From the NCBI GenBank assembly GCA_945901145.1, contig CAMDJY010000095.1, positions 1 to 6,457 of the forward strand: a stretch of 6,457 nucleotides of DNA, given 5' to 3'. Origin of the DNA: Legionella genomosp. 1. Its GTDB lineage: Bacteria > Pseudomonadota > Gammaproteobacteria > Legionellales > Legionellaceae. This document shows, piece by piece, positions 1-5,607 of the stretch. Made by a program: the position numbers and the translations under genes. How positions within the stretch are numbered: the first letter of the stretch is position 1; the number at the start of each line of letters is the position of its first letter. The notes below the pieces were generated by a model that was not told the DNA's origin, made no database searches, and saw only the letters and a list, made by a program, of their open reading frames with translations.

Positions 1-1829
1 TTGCAGCCCATTTGCAACTACAAAATCAAGCATTGGGCATAAGCACTATTTTACGTGCAGGATCGCCACCCGTATACAATCAGAAGCGAGGACCTAAAAC
101 CGGACTTAATCTCACTAAAACAAGTAATCAGGGGTTTTTTAAAGGATCACTTGCCGCAGAAGAACAATTTACTCGTATTGATACAAAGACGGGAAAGCCT
201 AAAGGTCATGACAAAAAAGATGCAGATCATCTAAAGCTTAATATTAAAGATCCCAACTACCAACATACCGTCGCGCTGCCGATTACCATGCTGGATATTC
301 TAAAAGAAATAAACTGCGGCGATCTTGAAGTTTTAGGATATGATGCAGAAAAACAACGACTAAGTCTTGGGTACTGTAAAAACAAAGGTAATCCTAATTT
401 TAAAGGTCAGTTTTTGATTGATTTAGCAGCTGGAGAGGAAAAACCAATTTTTTATTCTAGACCATGGGATCATCCATCCGCACAAGAAGGATGGGATGAT
501 GAGAAAAAAATTATTCATAAACCTAAAAGTTTAAATAAGGTTCCAGACGATGTTTATCAACAAGCATTTAATAAAATTTTTACTGTGAAATATGTTGAAC
601 ATAAAAAACCCAATATTTCTGATGACGAAATCAAAGAAGCAAAAGTATTTGCAAATACCCCTAGATTAGCATCCGATTTATTGGAAGCAATACACCAAAT
701 TTTCCCTGAGAAAGATCAGCTATTCCAAGAAAATGAAAATATGGCATCGATATTAAACAAACTAACACCAGAGGAAATTAAGCAAGTGTATGATGGTGTT
801 GGTTTAGTCACTACTGGAGATTGGGATGGGATGGCCTTAGGCTATTCTCACGCATTAGCAACTGGTTTTCCTGCAGAAAAAATGCAAGTCTACAACACTT
901 TTGCTCCAGGGGAGGAAGGAGTTGAAGAAAAATATAAACTCATGAAGGCTACGATTGACTATTTCAATCATTTAAAAAATTTGCCTACGCTCAACACTGA
1001 AGAAAGTAAAAAATTTAATAACCTACTTGATCAAATCGGCAATGTTGAGAATCTATTTAATGATTTTATACTCTCTAGAGCCGGCTGTATCACGCCTCAT
1101 GAATTTTTATATCAGCAGCTCATTAATTATTCTTATCGTGATAAACTCAATGAAACTTATGGGAACACTGAAAGCCAAAAGATGATTCAACAGAGTATTA
1201 ATGAGGTGTTAGAATCGGTTAAAAGAAATCCAGAACAATTAAATAACACAAATACACTGTTGGATCAGGGTTTAAAAGCCTATCGCAGACATAGTAGTGT
1301 TCCTGGTCGCGAGCGCAATTCATCTTGGGCTGGTGCCGATGAAGAGTATTTAACCACTCATTTAAAAATTGCGGTTCAAGTTGCAAATAAAAATCCAAAT
1401 CAAGATTACATTGTGCCAAATATTTCGCATGATCATAATGTTCATGATTTATTTCAGCATGGCTTTGATATGCGTAACCCCTATGGTTCTAATTTGGAAG
1501 GCCCATGGGTTATGGTGACAGATGGAGGTGTCACACTTTATGGAGACCAACAAGAACAATTGGTGGAAGTTTTGTTAATTCCTGGATTTTTAGAAAAAAA
1601 CATCATAACCGTATCTCATGGCGCAGATATGAAAGCAGGATGGGACCGTGTTATCGCAAGACAAATAGAACTCCAGCAAGCGATTCCTGAAAAAACAAAA
1701 GAAGTTTATGATAAATATTTAAAGACTCCTGATATAAATGTCGTGAAACAATATCAAAATGTAGTCGCATCAATCATTCCCCATGAACAGAAAGTGGTAG
1801 TGGACGAGCATAGAAAAAATAAACCATAA
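1..1829 (+). CDS. EF/CyaA/ExoY-family nucleotidyl cyclase toxin/effector, 5'-truncated by window edge
   Basis: Likely a host-activated adenylyl/nucleotidyl cyclase making cyclic nucleotides from NTPs inside a eukaryotic cell. The reading frame is open to the left edge (codons from base 3), so the true start is outside; a TTG at 12 is the first possible start codon in view. Residues counted from that TTG. K29 and K36 (K-x6-K) followed by S38, G41 and G45 match the spacing of the CyaA K58/K65 ATP-binding block. D270-W-D272 matches the metal-binding D-x-D (CyaA D188/D190). A G-x-ITP block lies at 358-362. H483 and N489, with D486 between, match CyaA H298...N304. A W-rich tail block lies at 530-550. 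Spacing is unusual: about 234 residues between K36 and D270 and 211 between D272 and H483, roughly 100 more than CyaA in each interval. The CyaA H63 position is Leu34. No signal peptide or secretion domain is visible. The C-terminus is hydrophilic (DEHRKNKP), compatible with but not proof of type IV secretion. Ends in tandem stops TAATAA. Family assignment is from remembered motifs, not a search. Confidence 0.85.
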   Translation, partial: AAHLQLQNQALGISTILRAGSPPVYNQKRGPKTGLNLTKTSNQGFFKGSLAAEEQFTRIDTKTGKPKGHDKKDADHLKLNIKDPNYQHTVALPITMLDILKEINCGDLEVLGYDAEKQRLSLGYCKNKGNPNFKGQFLIDLAAGEEKPIFYSRPWDHPSAQEGWDDEKKIIHKPKSLNKVPDDVYQQAFNKIFTVKYVEHKKPNISDDEIKEAKVFANTPRLASDLLEAIHQIFPEKDQLFQENENMASILNKLTPEEIKQVYDGVGLVTTGDWDGMALGYSHALATGFPAEKMQVYNTFAPGEEGVEEKYKLMKATIDYFNHLKNLPTLNTEESKKFNNLLDQIGNVENLFNDFILSRAGCITPHEFLYQQLINYSYRDKLNETYGNTESQKMIQQSINEVLESVKRNPEQLNNTNTLLDQGLKAYRRHSSVPGRERNSSWAGADEEYLTTHLKIAVQVANKNPNQDYIVPNISHDHNVHDLFQHGFDMRNPYGSNLEGPWVMVTDGGVTLYGDQQEQLVEVLLIPGFLEKNIITVSHGADMKAGWDRVIARQIELQQAIPEKTKEVYDKYLKTPDINVVKQYQNVVASIIPHEQKVVVDEHRKNKP

Positions 1830-1852
1830 TAACCAAAAAAAGGCGATATTTG

Positions 1853-2215
1853 ATGACTCATAGTGAAAAATTTGAAAATTTAGAACGGACTTTTAAGATT
1901 TTAGCAAACACATTATATGAAACCGATACTTCCGGTTATCGGGAATGGAATCAGTTAACATCTATTTTTGCTTTTACTAAAATCAAGATAGAAACAGTTC
2001 CAAATAATTTAGCTGTTCTCATAGAAAAGCTTAATTCTTTTCAAAAACAGCTTCCTCGCGCAAAAGAAGAGATTTCTTCATATCAGAAGGATAACACTGA
2101 AAACACTGAAAACATTGAAAAATTATACAAAAATGTTCAGCAGGCTTGTGAAGACACACTTGCAATGATTTCTCGTGAACTATCAGTACCAGAAACTCAT
2201 CAGTTTCGTCCGTGA
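1853..2215 (+). CDS. small helix-rich hypothetical protein downstream of the cyclase
   Basis: About 120 residues, not recognised. The ATG at 1853 is preferred over the TTG at 1850 because it has an AGG at 1841-1843 nine bases upstream. It begins 23 bases after the cyclase stop on the same strand, so the two are probably cotranscribed. There is no signal peptide or membrane segment. The composition is charged and mostly helical, with long amphipathic stretches (about residues 45-112 have heptad-like hydrophobic spacing), suggesting a coiled coil or helical bundle. Near residues 81-89 the sequence contains the short repeat N-T-E-N-T-E-N-I-E, encoded by a 9-bp tandem repeat. Small acidic or helical proteins next to toxins or effectors can be chaperones, regulators or immunity proteins, but nothing in this sequence identifies which, if any. 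The gene could also be unrelated. Coding status is well supported; function is unknown. Confidence 0.75.
   Translation: MTHSEKFENLERTFKILANTLYETDTSGYREWNQLTSIFAFTKIKIETVPNNLAVLIEKLNSFQKQLPRAKEEISSYQKDNTENTENIEKLYKNVQQACEDTLAMISRELSVPETHQFRP
2093..2119 (+). repeat. three tandem 9-bp units within the small ORF
   Basis: Three consecutive units, aacactgaa, aacactgaa and aacattgaa, encode N-T-E, N-T-E and N-I-E. Because the unit is a multiple of three, copy-number change would lengthen or shorten the protein without shifting frame. Confidence 0.7.
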
Positions 2216-2240
2216 GCACAAATCTCTTACTGATAGGCAG

Positions 2241-2282
2241 AAAAAAATTCTCTGAGCGTTTTATTCAAAATAAAATACTCAG
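2241..2282 (-). terminator. candidate terminator between convergent genes, best read on the minus strand
   Basis: An inverted repeat has arms CTGAG-(2 mismatches)-TTTTATT at 2252-2265 and its complement at 2269-2282, with a three-base loop. Read on the minus strand, the stem is followed after four bases by seven T (complement of 2241-2247), so it could end transcription of the SCPU gene that stops at 2303. On the plus strand no T tract follows, although the stem may still contribute to ending the cyclase transcript. The stem is mostly A-T and therefore weak. Confidence 0.45.
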
Positions 2283-2302
2283 GTTAAGATGTCAACATCA
2301 AA

Positions 2303-2818
2303 TCAATAACTTAGAGTAATAGCAACCGTATCAGAAAAATTTTCATTTTGAGGGTAGTTAGAAATATTTTGTCCTGAAGGCAGTTTGCCGTAAACTGTTA
2401 CAGCTGCACCTGGTTTACTTGATATAGTCTGGCTACCACCCGTGACGCCATCACCAAAAACATTCGTAAATACAGCATCTGTATAGAGGTTATACCTGAG
2501 GGTATCTTTGGAACCTGCAGTTGTACTGGCAAGTAATCGATTTGTAATGCTACCACTACCACCAGGACCAGCGGCAAAATTAACACTGCTAACACTTGCT
2601 CCGGTACAAGTTGCTGTGATCACAGCAGTCGAATTATTGCCCGAACCTGGGTTGTATGCACCAAAATTCAACGACGTTGTACTTACAGCACACTGAGAGG
2701 TAACCGATGCAAAAACACTTAGATTAGCATTCGTGGTATTAATGGCAAATGAAGATGAAGCAATCCCTAACATCAACGAACTTAAAAAAACTGACGACTT
2801 TTCGACATAACAACACAT
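2303..2818 (-). CDS. orphan spore coat U (SCPU/CsuA-type) domain secreted protein
   Basis: A 171-residue protein as read, with a hydrophobic signal peptide (residues 11-25, probable cleavage after S-S-F-A) and a beta-rich, Gly/Ser/Thr-rich mature domain. SCPU hallmarks are a Cys pair C43 and C71 bracketing L-x-F-G-x-Y-x-P, and a C-terminal strand ending D-T-V-A-I-T-L-S-Y. This family covers pilin-like subunits of archaic chaperone-usher systems such as Csu. No chaperone, usher or adhesin gene is adjacent, so this copy is an orphan, perhaps an exported or surface protein. The start is problematic. The ATG at 2818 overlaps the only Shine-Dalgarno-like AAGGA (2822-2818) and gives an unusual n-region (MCCYVEKSSV). 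The ATG at 2808 is ideally spaced but in another frame and stops after eight codons at a T7 run. It may be cotranscribed with the DUF2520 gene 64 bases upstream. A broken paralogue lies at 3851-4126. Confidence 0.85.
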   Translation of the reverse strand: MCCYVEKSSVFLSSLMLGIASSSFAINTTNANLSVFASVTSQCAVSTTSLNFGAYNPGSGNNSTAVITATCTGASVSSVNFAAGPGGSGSITNRLLASTTAGSKDTLRYNLYTDAVFTNVFGDGVTGGSQTISSKPGAAVTVYGKLPSGQNISNYPQNENFSDTVAITLSY

Positions 2819-2822
2819 CCTT
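2781..2822 (-). promoter_or_regulatory. start region of the SCPU gene with SD, two competing ATGs and a T7 homopolymer
   Basis: On the minus strand AAGGA (2822-2818) is nine bases from the ATG at 2808. That ATG reads M-S-K-S-R-Q-F-F and then TAA, because the seven-T tract (complement of A7 at 2784-2790) leaves it one base out of phase. Eight T would give M-S-K-S-R-Q-F-F-L-S-S-L-M-L-G, joining a positively charged n-region to the hydrophobic signal-peptide core. With seven T only the ATG at 2818, fused to the Shine-Dalgarno itself, is in frame. The arrangement is seen directly; phase variation, slippage or a base-calling error are the possible meanings. Confidence 0.55.
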
Positions 2823-2882
2823 ATAGTTATTTTAGAACTTACTGAACTTCGCCACTACATGATACATAAATCATATTGAATG

Positions 2883-3740
2883 TCAATTATCGTCAATCTT
2901 AAAAATCTGTGATAATTTTTTATTGATTTTTTTATCAAGGCACACAATTGGCAAAGTCGCCATACCAAGAGTTGCATAGAGTTTTTGTTGTGGAGGATCA
3001 AGATGATTTAAATGTTTTTCAATGATGGCTAGATCACCTCTTTTTATTGGGCCAGTGAGCGACGCCTGGGGAGATAATGTTGACTCCAAATTTAAAACTG
3101 TACCTTTCATAATACTCGTTATAACGTTCATAGCCATTGTTTTTTCAACACCGGCATTCTCTAAACAATTCAAAGCCTGTTGCGCCAGAGTAACTAAATA
3201 ATTTGAAGCAAACACACCCGCTGTATGATAAGACACTTTTTTGGTTTTACAGATTTCATAAGTGATTGAGCCGATGTCTTGAAAAAGCTTTGTGGCTAAA
3301 TGAATAATCTCGGCATCGCCTTCTAAAGCACAATAAGTGCCCGCATATTGATCAATGCATGTCTTAGGATCAGCAAAACTTCTCATAGGATGCACGCTGG
3401 CGATATAGCAGTTTTTTTTCTTTACGGCAATTAAAGCATCAGAGCTTAAGGCACCACTGCAATGAATGATGGTGCTTTCATATTTAAGATTAGAACTGCT
3501 CACAAGATTTATGCTGATTTCAGTAATCAATGCATCTGGAGTTGTTATCAAAGTCACATCTGCTGCAGGCAAATCAGAAAGAGTCGAGACGTAACCGCCG
3601 GCACCGATGAATCGACTTGCTGCTTTGGCGCTTCTAATAGAACGATTACAAATCGCCCCGATTTGATATTTACCACTTTTAGCAAACAAATAGCCTAATG
3701 TTTTTCCTAAGTTACCTGCACCGATAAAATTAATAATCAT
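2883..3740 (-). CDS. Rossmann-fold DUF2520 oxidoreductase (possible PanG-type ketopantoate reductase)
   Basis: A 285-residue cytoplasmic NAD(P)-dependent oxidoreductase of the 'Rossmann-like plus DUF2520' architecture, full length for the family. The N-terminal nucleotide-binding fold has G7-A-G-N-L-G12 immediately after the first beta strand and C-N-R at 31-33 at the end of the second, where an Arg often favours NADP. The central and C-terminal part carries family-typical blocks: S-V-H-P-M-R at 115-120, Y-H-T-A-G-V-F-A-S-N at 171-180 on a helix, and L-T-G-P-I-K-R-G-D at 228-236. From memory, proteins of this type include Francisella PanG, an alternative ketopantoate reductase in pantothenate synthesis that replaces PanE. 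No pan gene is nearby, so that role is a suggestion only. The start ATG has only a weak GAAG upstream. The gene lies upstream of the SCPU gene with 64 bases between, on the same strand, and is divergent from the broken SCPU gene at 3851. Confidence 0.88.
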   Translation of the reverse strand: MIINFIGAGNLGKTLGYLFAKSGKYQIGAICNRSIRSAKAASRFIGAGGYVSTLSDLPAADVTLITTPDALITEISINLVSSSNLKYESTIIHCSGALSSDALIAVKKKNCYIASVHPMRSFADPKTCIDQYAGTYCALEGDAEIIHLATKLFQDIGSITYEICKTKKVSYHTAGVFASNYLVTLAQQALNCLENAGVEKTMAMNVITSIMKGTVLNLESTLSPQASLTGPIKRGDLAIIEKHLNHLDPPQQKLYATLGMATLPIVCLDKKINKKLSQIFKIDDN

Positions 3741-3850
3741 AAATCATCGACTTCAGCATTTTAAAAAATATCTACCTATACTTAATTATGGATTTGATAA
3801 CAGCACAATAAACATCTGTCCTTAAACAATAGCGTTTAGGAGATTGAGAT

Positions 3851-4126
3851 ATGAGAAAAAAAATATTTATTTTTTCCGTAGGATTACTTGCTGTTTCACA
3901 CATATCACATGCGTTTCAATCTTCATCAGCTGTATTAGCTGTGACTGCAACGATCGCAAGCGTCTGTTCTATCAGTCAAAATAACATCATTCCTTTTGGC
4001 GATTATGATCCATCTCGTCAGATAATAATCACAACGAACTTAACTGTCAACTGTACCAATGGAATTACCTCTGTACATGACAAAAAAATCTCTGTCATTC
4101 CCGCGCAGGCGGGAAACCATCCCTGA
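3851..4126 (+). pseudogene. 3'-truncated SCPU (spore coat U) domain protein
   Basis: The 5' part is intact. AGGAG at 3838-3842 lies eight bases before the ATG, and a clear signal peptide follows (MRKK, hydrophobic core, cleavage near S-H-A at 19-21). The mature part begins like an SCPU domain, with C39 and C68 separated exactly as C43 and C71 of the paralogue at 2303-2818, and I-P-F-G-D-Y-D-P matching its L-N-F-G-A-Y-N-P. Similarity stops at about residue 75 (after C-T-N-G-I-T-S). The last codons (S-V-I-P-A-Q-A-G) are translation of a palindromic dispersed repeat, followed by TGA. The remaining half of the domain, including the conserved C-terminal strand, is absent downstream in any frame. 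At 91 residues it is about half the usual length. It is most likely a dead gene whose 3' half was lost by repeat insertion or recombination; a secreted short peptide remains possible. Confidence 0.75.
4091..4120. repeat. palindromic dispersed repeat (REP/dRS3-like)
   Basis: Contains TTCCCGC (4098-4104), loop GCAG, GCGGGAA (4109-4115), preceded by tctgtca and followed by accatcc. This closely resembles the 'TGTCATTCCCGCG...GCGGGAATCCA' intergenic repeat common in many proteobacteria. It is much more GC-rich than its surroundings, lies exactly where the SCPU gene loses its homology, and has no T tract after it, so it is a repeat rather than a terminator. Confidence 0.65.
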
Positions 4127-4173
4127 TGTGGCAAGATTAAACAATAAATATTAGGTAACTCGCTGAAAAACCA

Positions 4174-4179
4174 TATAAT
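4174..4179 (+). promoter_or_regulatory. candidate -10 box upstream of the 26-codon ORF
   Basis: A perfect TATAAT lies 24 bases before the ATG at 4203. The hexamer 17 bases further upstream (TTAGGT at 4151-4156) matches a -35 box poorly, so the assignment rests on the -10 alone. It is consistent with the promoter of a former insertion-sequence transposase. Confidence 0.35.
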
Positions 4180-4202
4180 CTCAATCGTCAAAAGGAGATT
4201 GT

Positions 4203-4283
4203 ATGGATTGTATCAACGAGTTAAGGGATAGTTTAAACGTGCATTTAGGTTGGAACAATGGTCTTAGCCCAGCTGACAGATGA
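4203..4283 (+). pseudogene. short ORF resembling the N-terminus of an IS transposase (remnant)
   Basis: A 26-codon ORF starts at an ATG with a near-ideal AAGGAG (4192-4197) five bases upstream. It reads M-D-C-I-N-E-L-R-D-S-L-N-V-H-L-G-W-N and then N-G-L-S-P-A-D-R before TGA. The block 'ELRDSLN-HLGWN' recalls the opening of DDE transposases of the IS4-like type, where '-WNKAR-' normally follows; here that continuation is lost. The heptamer TAACTCG at 4156-4162 and its complement CGAGTTA at 4322-4328 could mark eroded ends. Between 4284 and 4393 I see no coding signal, only A-rich sequence with no match I recognise. Together with the palindromic repeat and the broken SCPU gene this whole 4080-4390 stretch looks like mobile-element debris. 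A functional small peptide is the alternative reading. Confidence 0.4.
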
Positions 4284-4393
4284 AAAAAAAAGATTAAAAA
4301 CACGAAACGCTTCATGCAAATCGAGTTAGCTTAGAAGATAAAGTCCGGTAAAATAGCGTGCTCTTAGAACAGAATCAAGTAGAATCTCTTTGA

Positions 4394-4807
4394 CTAAGCA
4401 ATCCAGAGAATGATAAGGCCTATCCATAATATGCAATACATACGCGTCACCACTCGCATAGGCTTCATCCAACGCGTATATTTTAAGATTAAATACACAA
4501 CAACAACAGGCAAACTAGTCACTATGAACAAACCCAACCATTGGGCGATGGTGGCTGAACCATATTGAAAGGGCAATAAAGATAAGATAGCTCGCATAAA
4601 ACCATGAAAATAAATTTTTAAAACCAACAAAAAACTTAAAAGCATATGGTAATAAGACATTACCATGCCCGATACGATAAACAATGGCAAGCATATTCTC
4701 ATCCATTTAACTTGATAGATCTTCTTAAGCATGCTAGAAAATTCATCAAGAAAAAAAGACAAAATCGCTGCAATCATAATTAATAAAGCCAATACAGTGG
4801 TATTCAT
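4394..4807 (-). CDS. small multi-pass inner-membrane protein, unknown function
   Basis: A 137-residue, very hydrophobic protein with about four to five predicted membrane segments: residues 3-20, 37-54 and 55-70 (possibly a hairpin), 86-109 and 122-137, the last running to the C-terminus. Basic loops (K28-K29, K34, R37, R112, K115, R118, R122) suggest cytoplasmic sides by the positive-inside rule. No catalytic motif or family is recognised. The ATG at 4807 is in frame with only a distant AAGGG about eleven bases upstream. It is divergently placed to the cyclotransferase-like gene and stands alone on its strand; no terminator hairpin was found after its stop. Coding status is supported by the coherent membrane-protein pattern over the whole frame. 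Confidence 0.7.
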   Translation of the reverse strand: MNTTVLALLIMIAAILSFFLDEFSSMLKKIYQVKWMRICLPLFIVSGMVMSYYHMLLSFLLVLKIYFHGFMRAILSLLPFQYGSATIAQWLGLFIVTSLPVVVVYLILKYTRWMKPMRVVTRMYCILWIGLIILWIA

Positions 4808-4839
4808 GCTAAATATTGCCCTTTTCTTATGTAGCGTTT

Positions 4840-4847
4840 AGTATAAA
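4840..4847. promoter_or_regulatory. possible divergent -10 region
   Basis: In the short divergent gap the sequence gives TATAAA (4842-4847) on the plus strand and TATACT (4845-4840) on the minus strand, each at plausible distance from the flanking starts. No convincing -35 box accompanies either one. Confidence 0.25.
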
Positions 4848-4884
4848 TTTACCATGAAACAAAATAATGGAATACGGTGAAGCC

Positions 4885-5607
4885 ATGAAAAAATTTCGAT
4901 ACAATTTTTTTTTATATATAATTTTATCGCACCAAATTTCATATGCAACAGACTGTCATCCCAAGATCAATCCAAAGTTACCCCAATATATCGTTGGCTA
5001 TGGCAGTCTCATGAATGAACAATCTAAAAGAAGAACAGACCCCACGGCGGAAGCTAATTTCCCAGTTTATATTAGCGGATATGAACGAAGTTGGTCAGTT
5101 CATGGCAATTTACCAGGATTAAATACAACTTTCTTATCTGTATTTAAAAACAGACTCGCAGCCTTTAATGGTGTGATCCATAACCTGGGTAACCCCAAAA
5201 ATATCCAACAATATGATCAAAGAGAAAGTCTCTATTGCAGAGAAGAGTTGAGTACGCATCAATTAAAAATTTATTCAGGAACTCTTCCAAGTGCAAAACA
5301 AATATGGATTTACACGGCTCTACCCAAATTAAATAATCCCCCAACCCAAGAAGTACCAATCGTGCAATCTTATGTTGACACATTTATGAGTGGCTGCATT
5401 CAAATCAAAGAAAATTTTAATCTTAACAATTTTGCAGAAGATTGTGTTAAAACTACCCAGCAATGGTCGACACATTGGGAAAATGATCGAATATTTCCGC
5501 GCCGTCCATTTTTGCATGAGCCTTATGCAGGGCAGATCGACGCGATATTAAAAAAACTCCTGCCCGAGGAGTTTAAACAGATTCAATACAAATCTCCGGT
5601 GTTTTAG
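4885..5607 (+). CDS. exported gamma-glutamylcyclotransferase-like (GGCT/AIG2 fold) protein
   Basis: About 240 residues. The ATG at 4885 is preferred to the one at 4867 because GGTGAAG lies just upstream of it and it produces a proper signal peptide: M-K-K-F-R, a hydrophobic stretch to about residue 18, and a cleavage site near S-Y-A (19-21). The GGCT-fold signature is Y-G-S-L-M at 39-43, which forms the substrate-binding loop in this superfamily. It is followed by G-Y-x-R-S-W (65-70), N-G-V-I (95-98), and D-Q-R-E (111-114) at the position of the usual catalytic Glu, so E114 is the candidate acid/base. Family enzymes convert gamma-glutamyl amino acids or amines to 5-oxoproline. The substrate here cannot be read from sequence, and an exported form is less usual than the cytosolic ones. 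Cys24, Cys118, Cys177 and Cys193 could form disulfides in the periplasm. Its 3' end overlaps the convergent thiD gene by 35 bases. Confidence 0.8.
   Translation: MKKFRYNFFLYIILSHQISYATDCHPKINPKLPQYIVGYGSLMNEQSKRRTDPTAEANFPVYISGYERSWSVHGNLPGLNTTFLSVFKNRLAAFNGVIHNLGNPKNIQQYDQRESLYCREELSTHQLKIYSGTLPSAKQIWIYTALPKLNNPPTQEVPIVQSYVDTFMSGCIQIKENFNLNNFAEDCVKTTQQWSTHWENDRIFPRRPFLHEPYAGQIDAILKKLLPEEFKQIQYKSPVF
5550..5574 (-). terminator. intrinsic terminator of thiD, inside the convergent gene
   Basis: Perfect 8-bp stem AAACTCCT (5554-5561) / AGGAGTTT (5567-5574) with a GCCCG loop; on the minus strand it runs directly into a T7 tract (complement of 5550-5556). The thiD stop codon (5575-5573) overlaps the stem, and the whole structure lies within coding sequence of the plus-strand cyclotransferase-like gene. 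No T tract follows on the plus strand. Confidence 0.85.

Noticed and set aside
1219..1419. Minus-strand open frame of 66 codons
   Set aside because: It is antisense to the cyclase gene, with no start signal and no recognisable protein.
1790..1829. Dot/Icm (type IV) secretion signal at the cyclase C-terminus
   Set aside because: The tail is hydrophilic, which is compatible, but no clear E-block is visible and such signals cannot be called reliably by eye.
3462..3698. Plus-strand open frame of 78 codons
   Set aside because: It lies wholly opposite the well-supported DUF2520 gene and its translation shows no family or ribosome binding site.
4098..4115. Rho-independent terminator after the short SCPU gene
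   Set aside because: The stem is strong, but no T tract follows on either side, and the sequence matches a common dispersed palindromic repeat.
4867..4884. ATG at 4867 as start of the cyclotransferase-like gene
   Set aside because: It has no Shine-Dalgarno and would place acidic residues (M-E-Y-G-E-A) before the signal peptide; the ATG at 4885 has GGTGAAG and a normal n-region.
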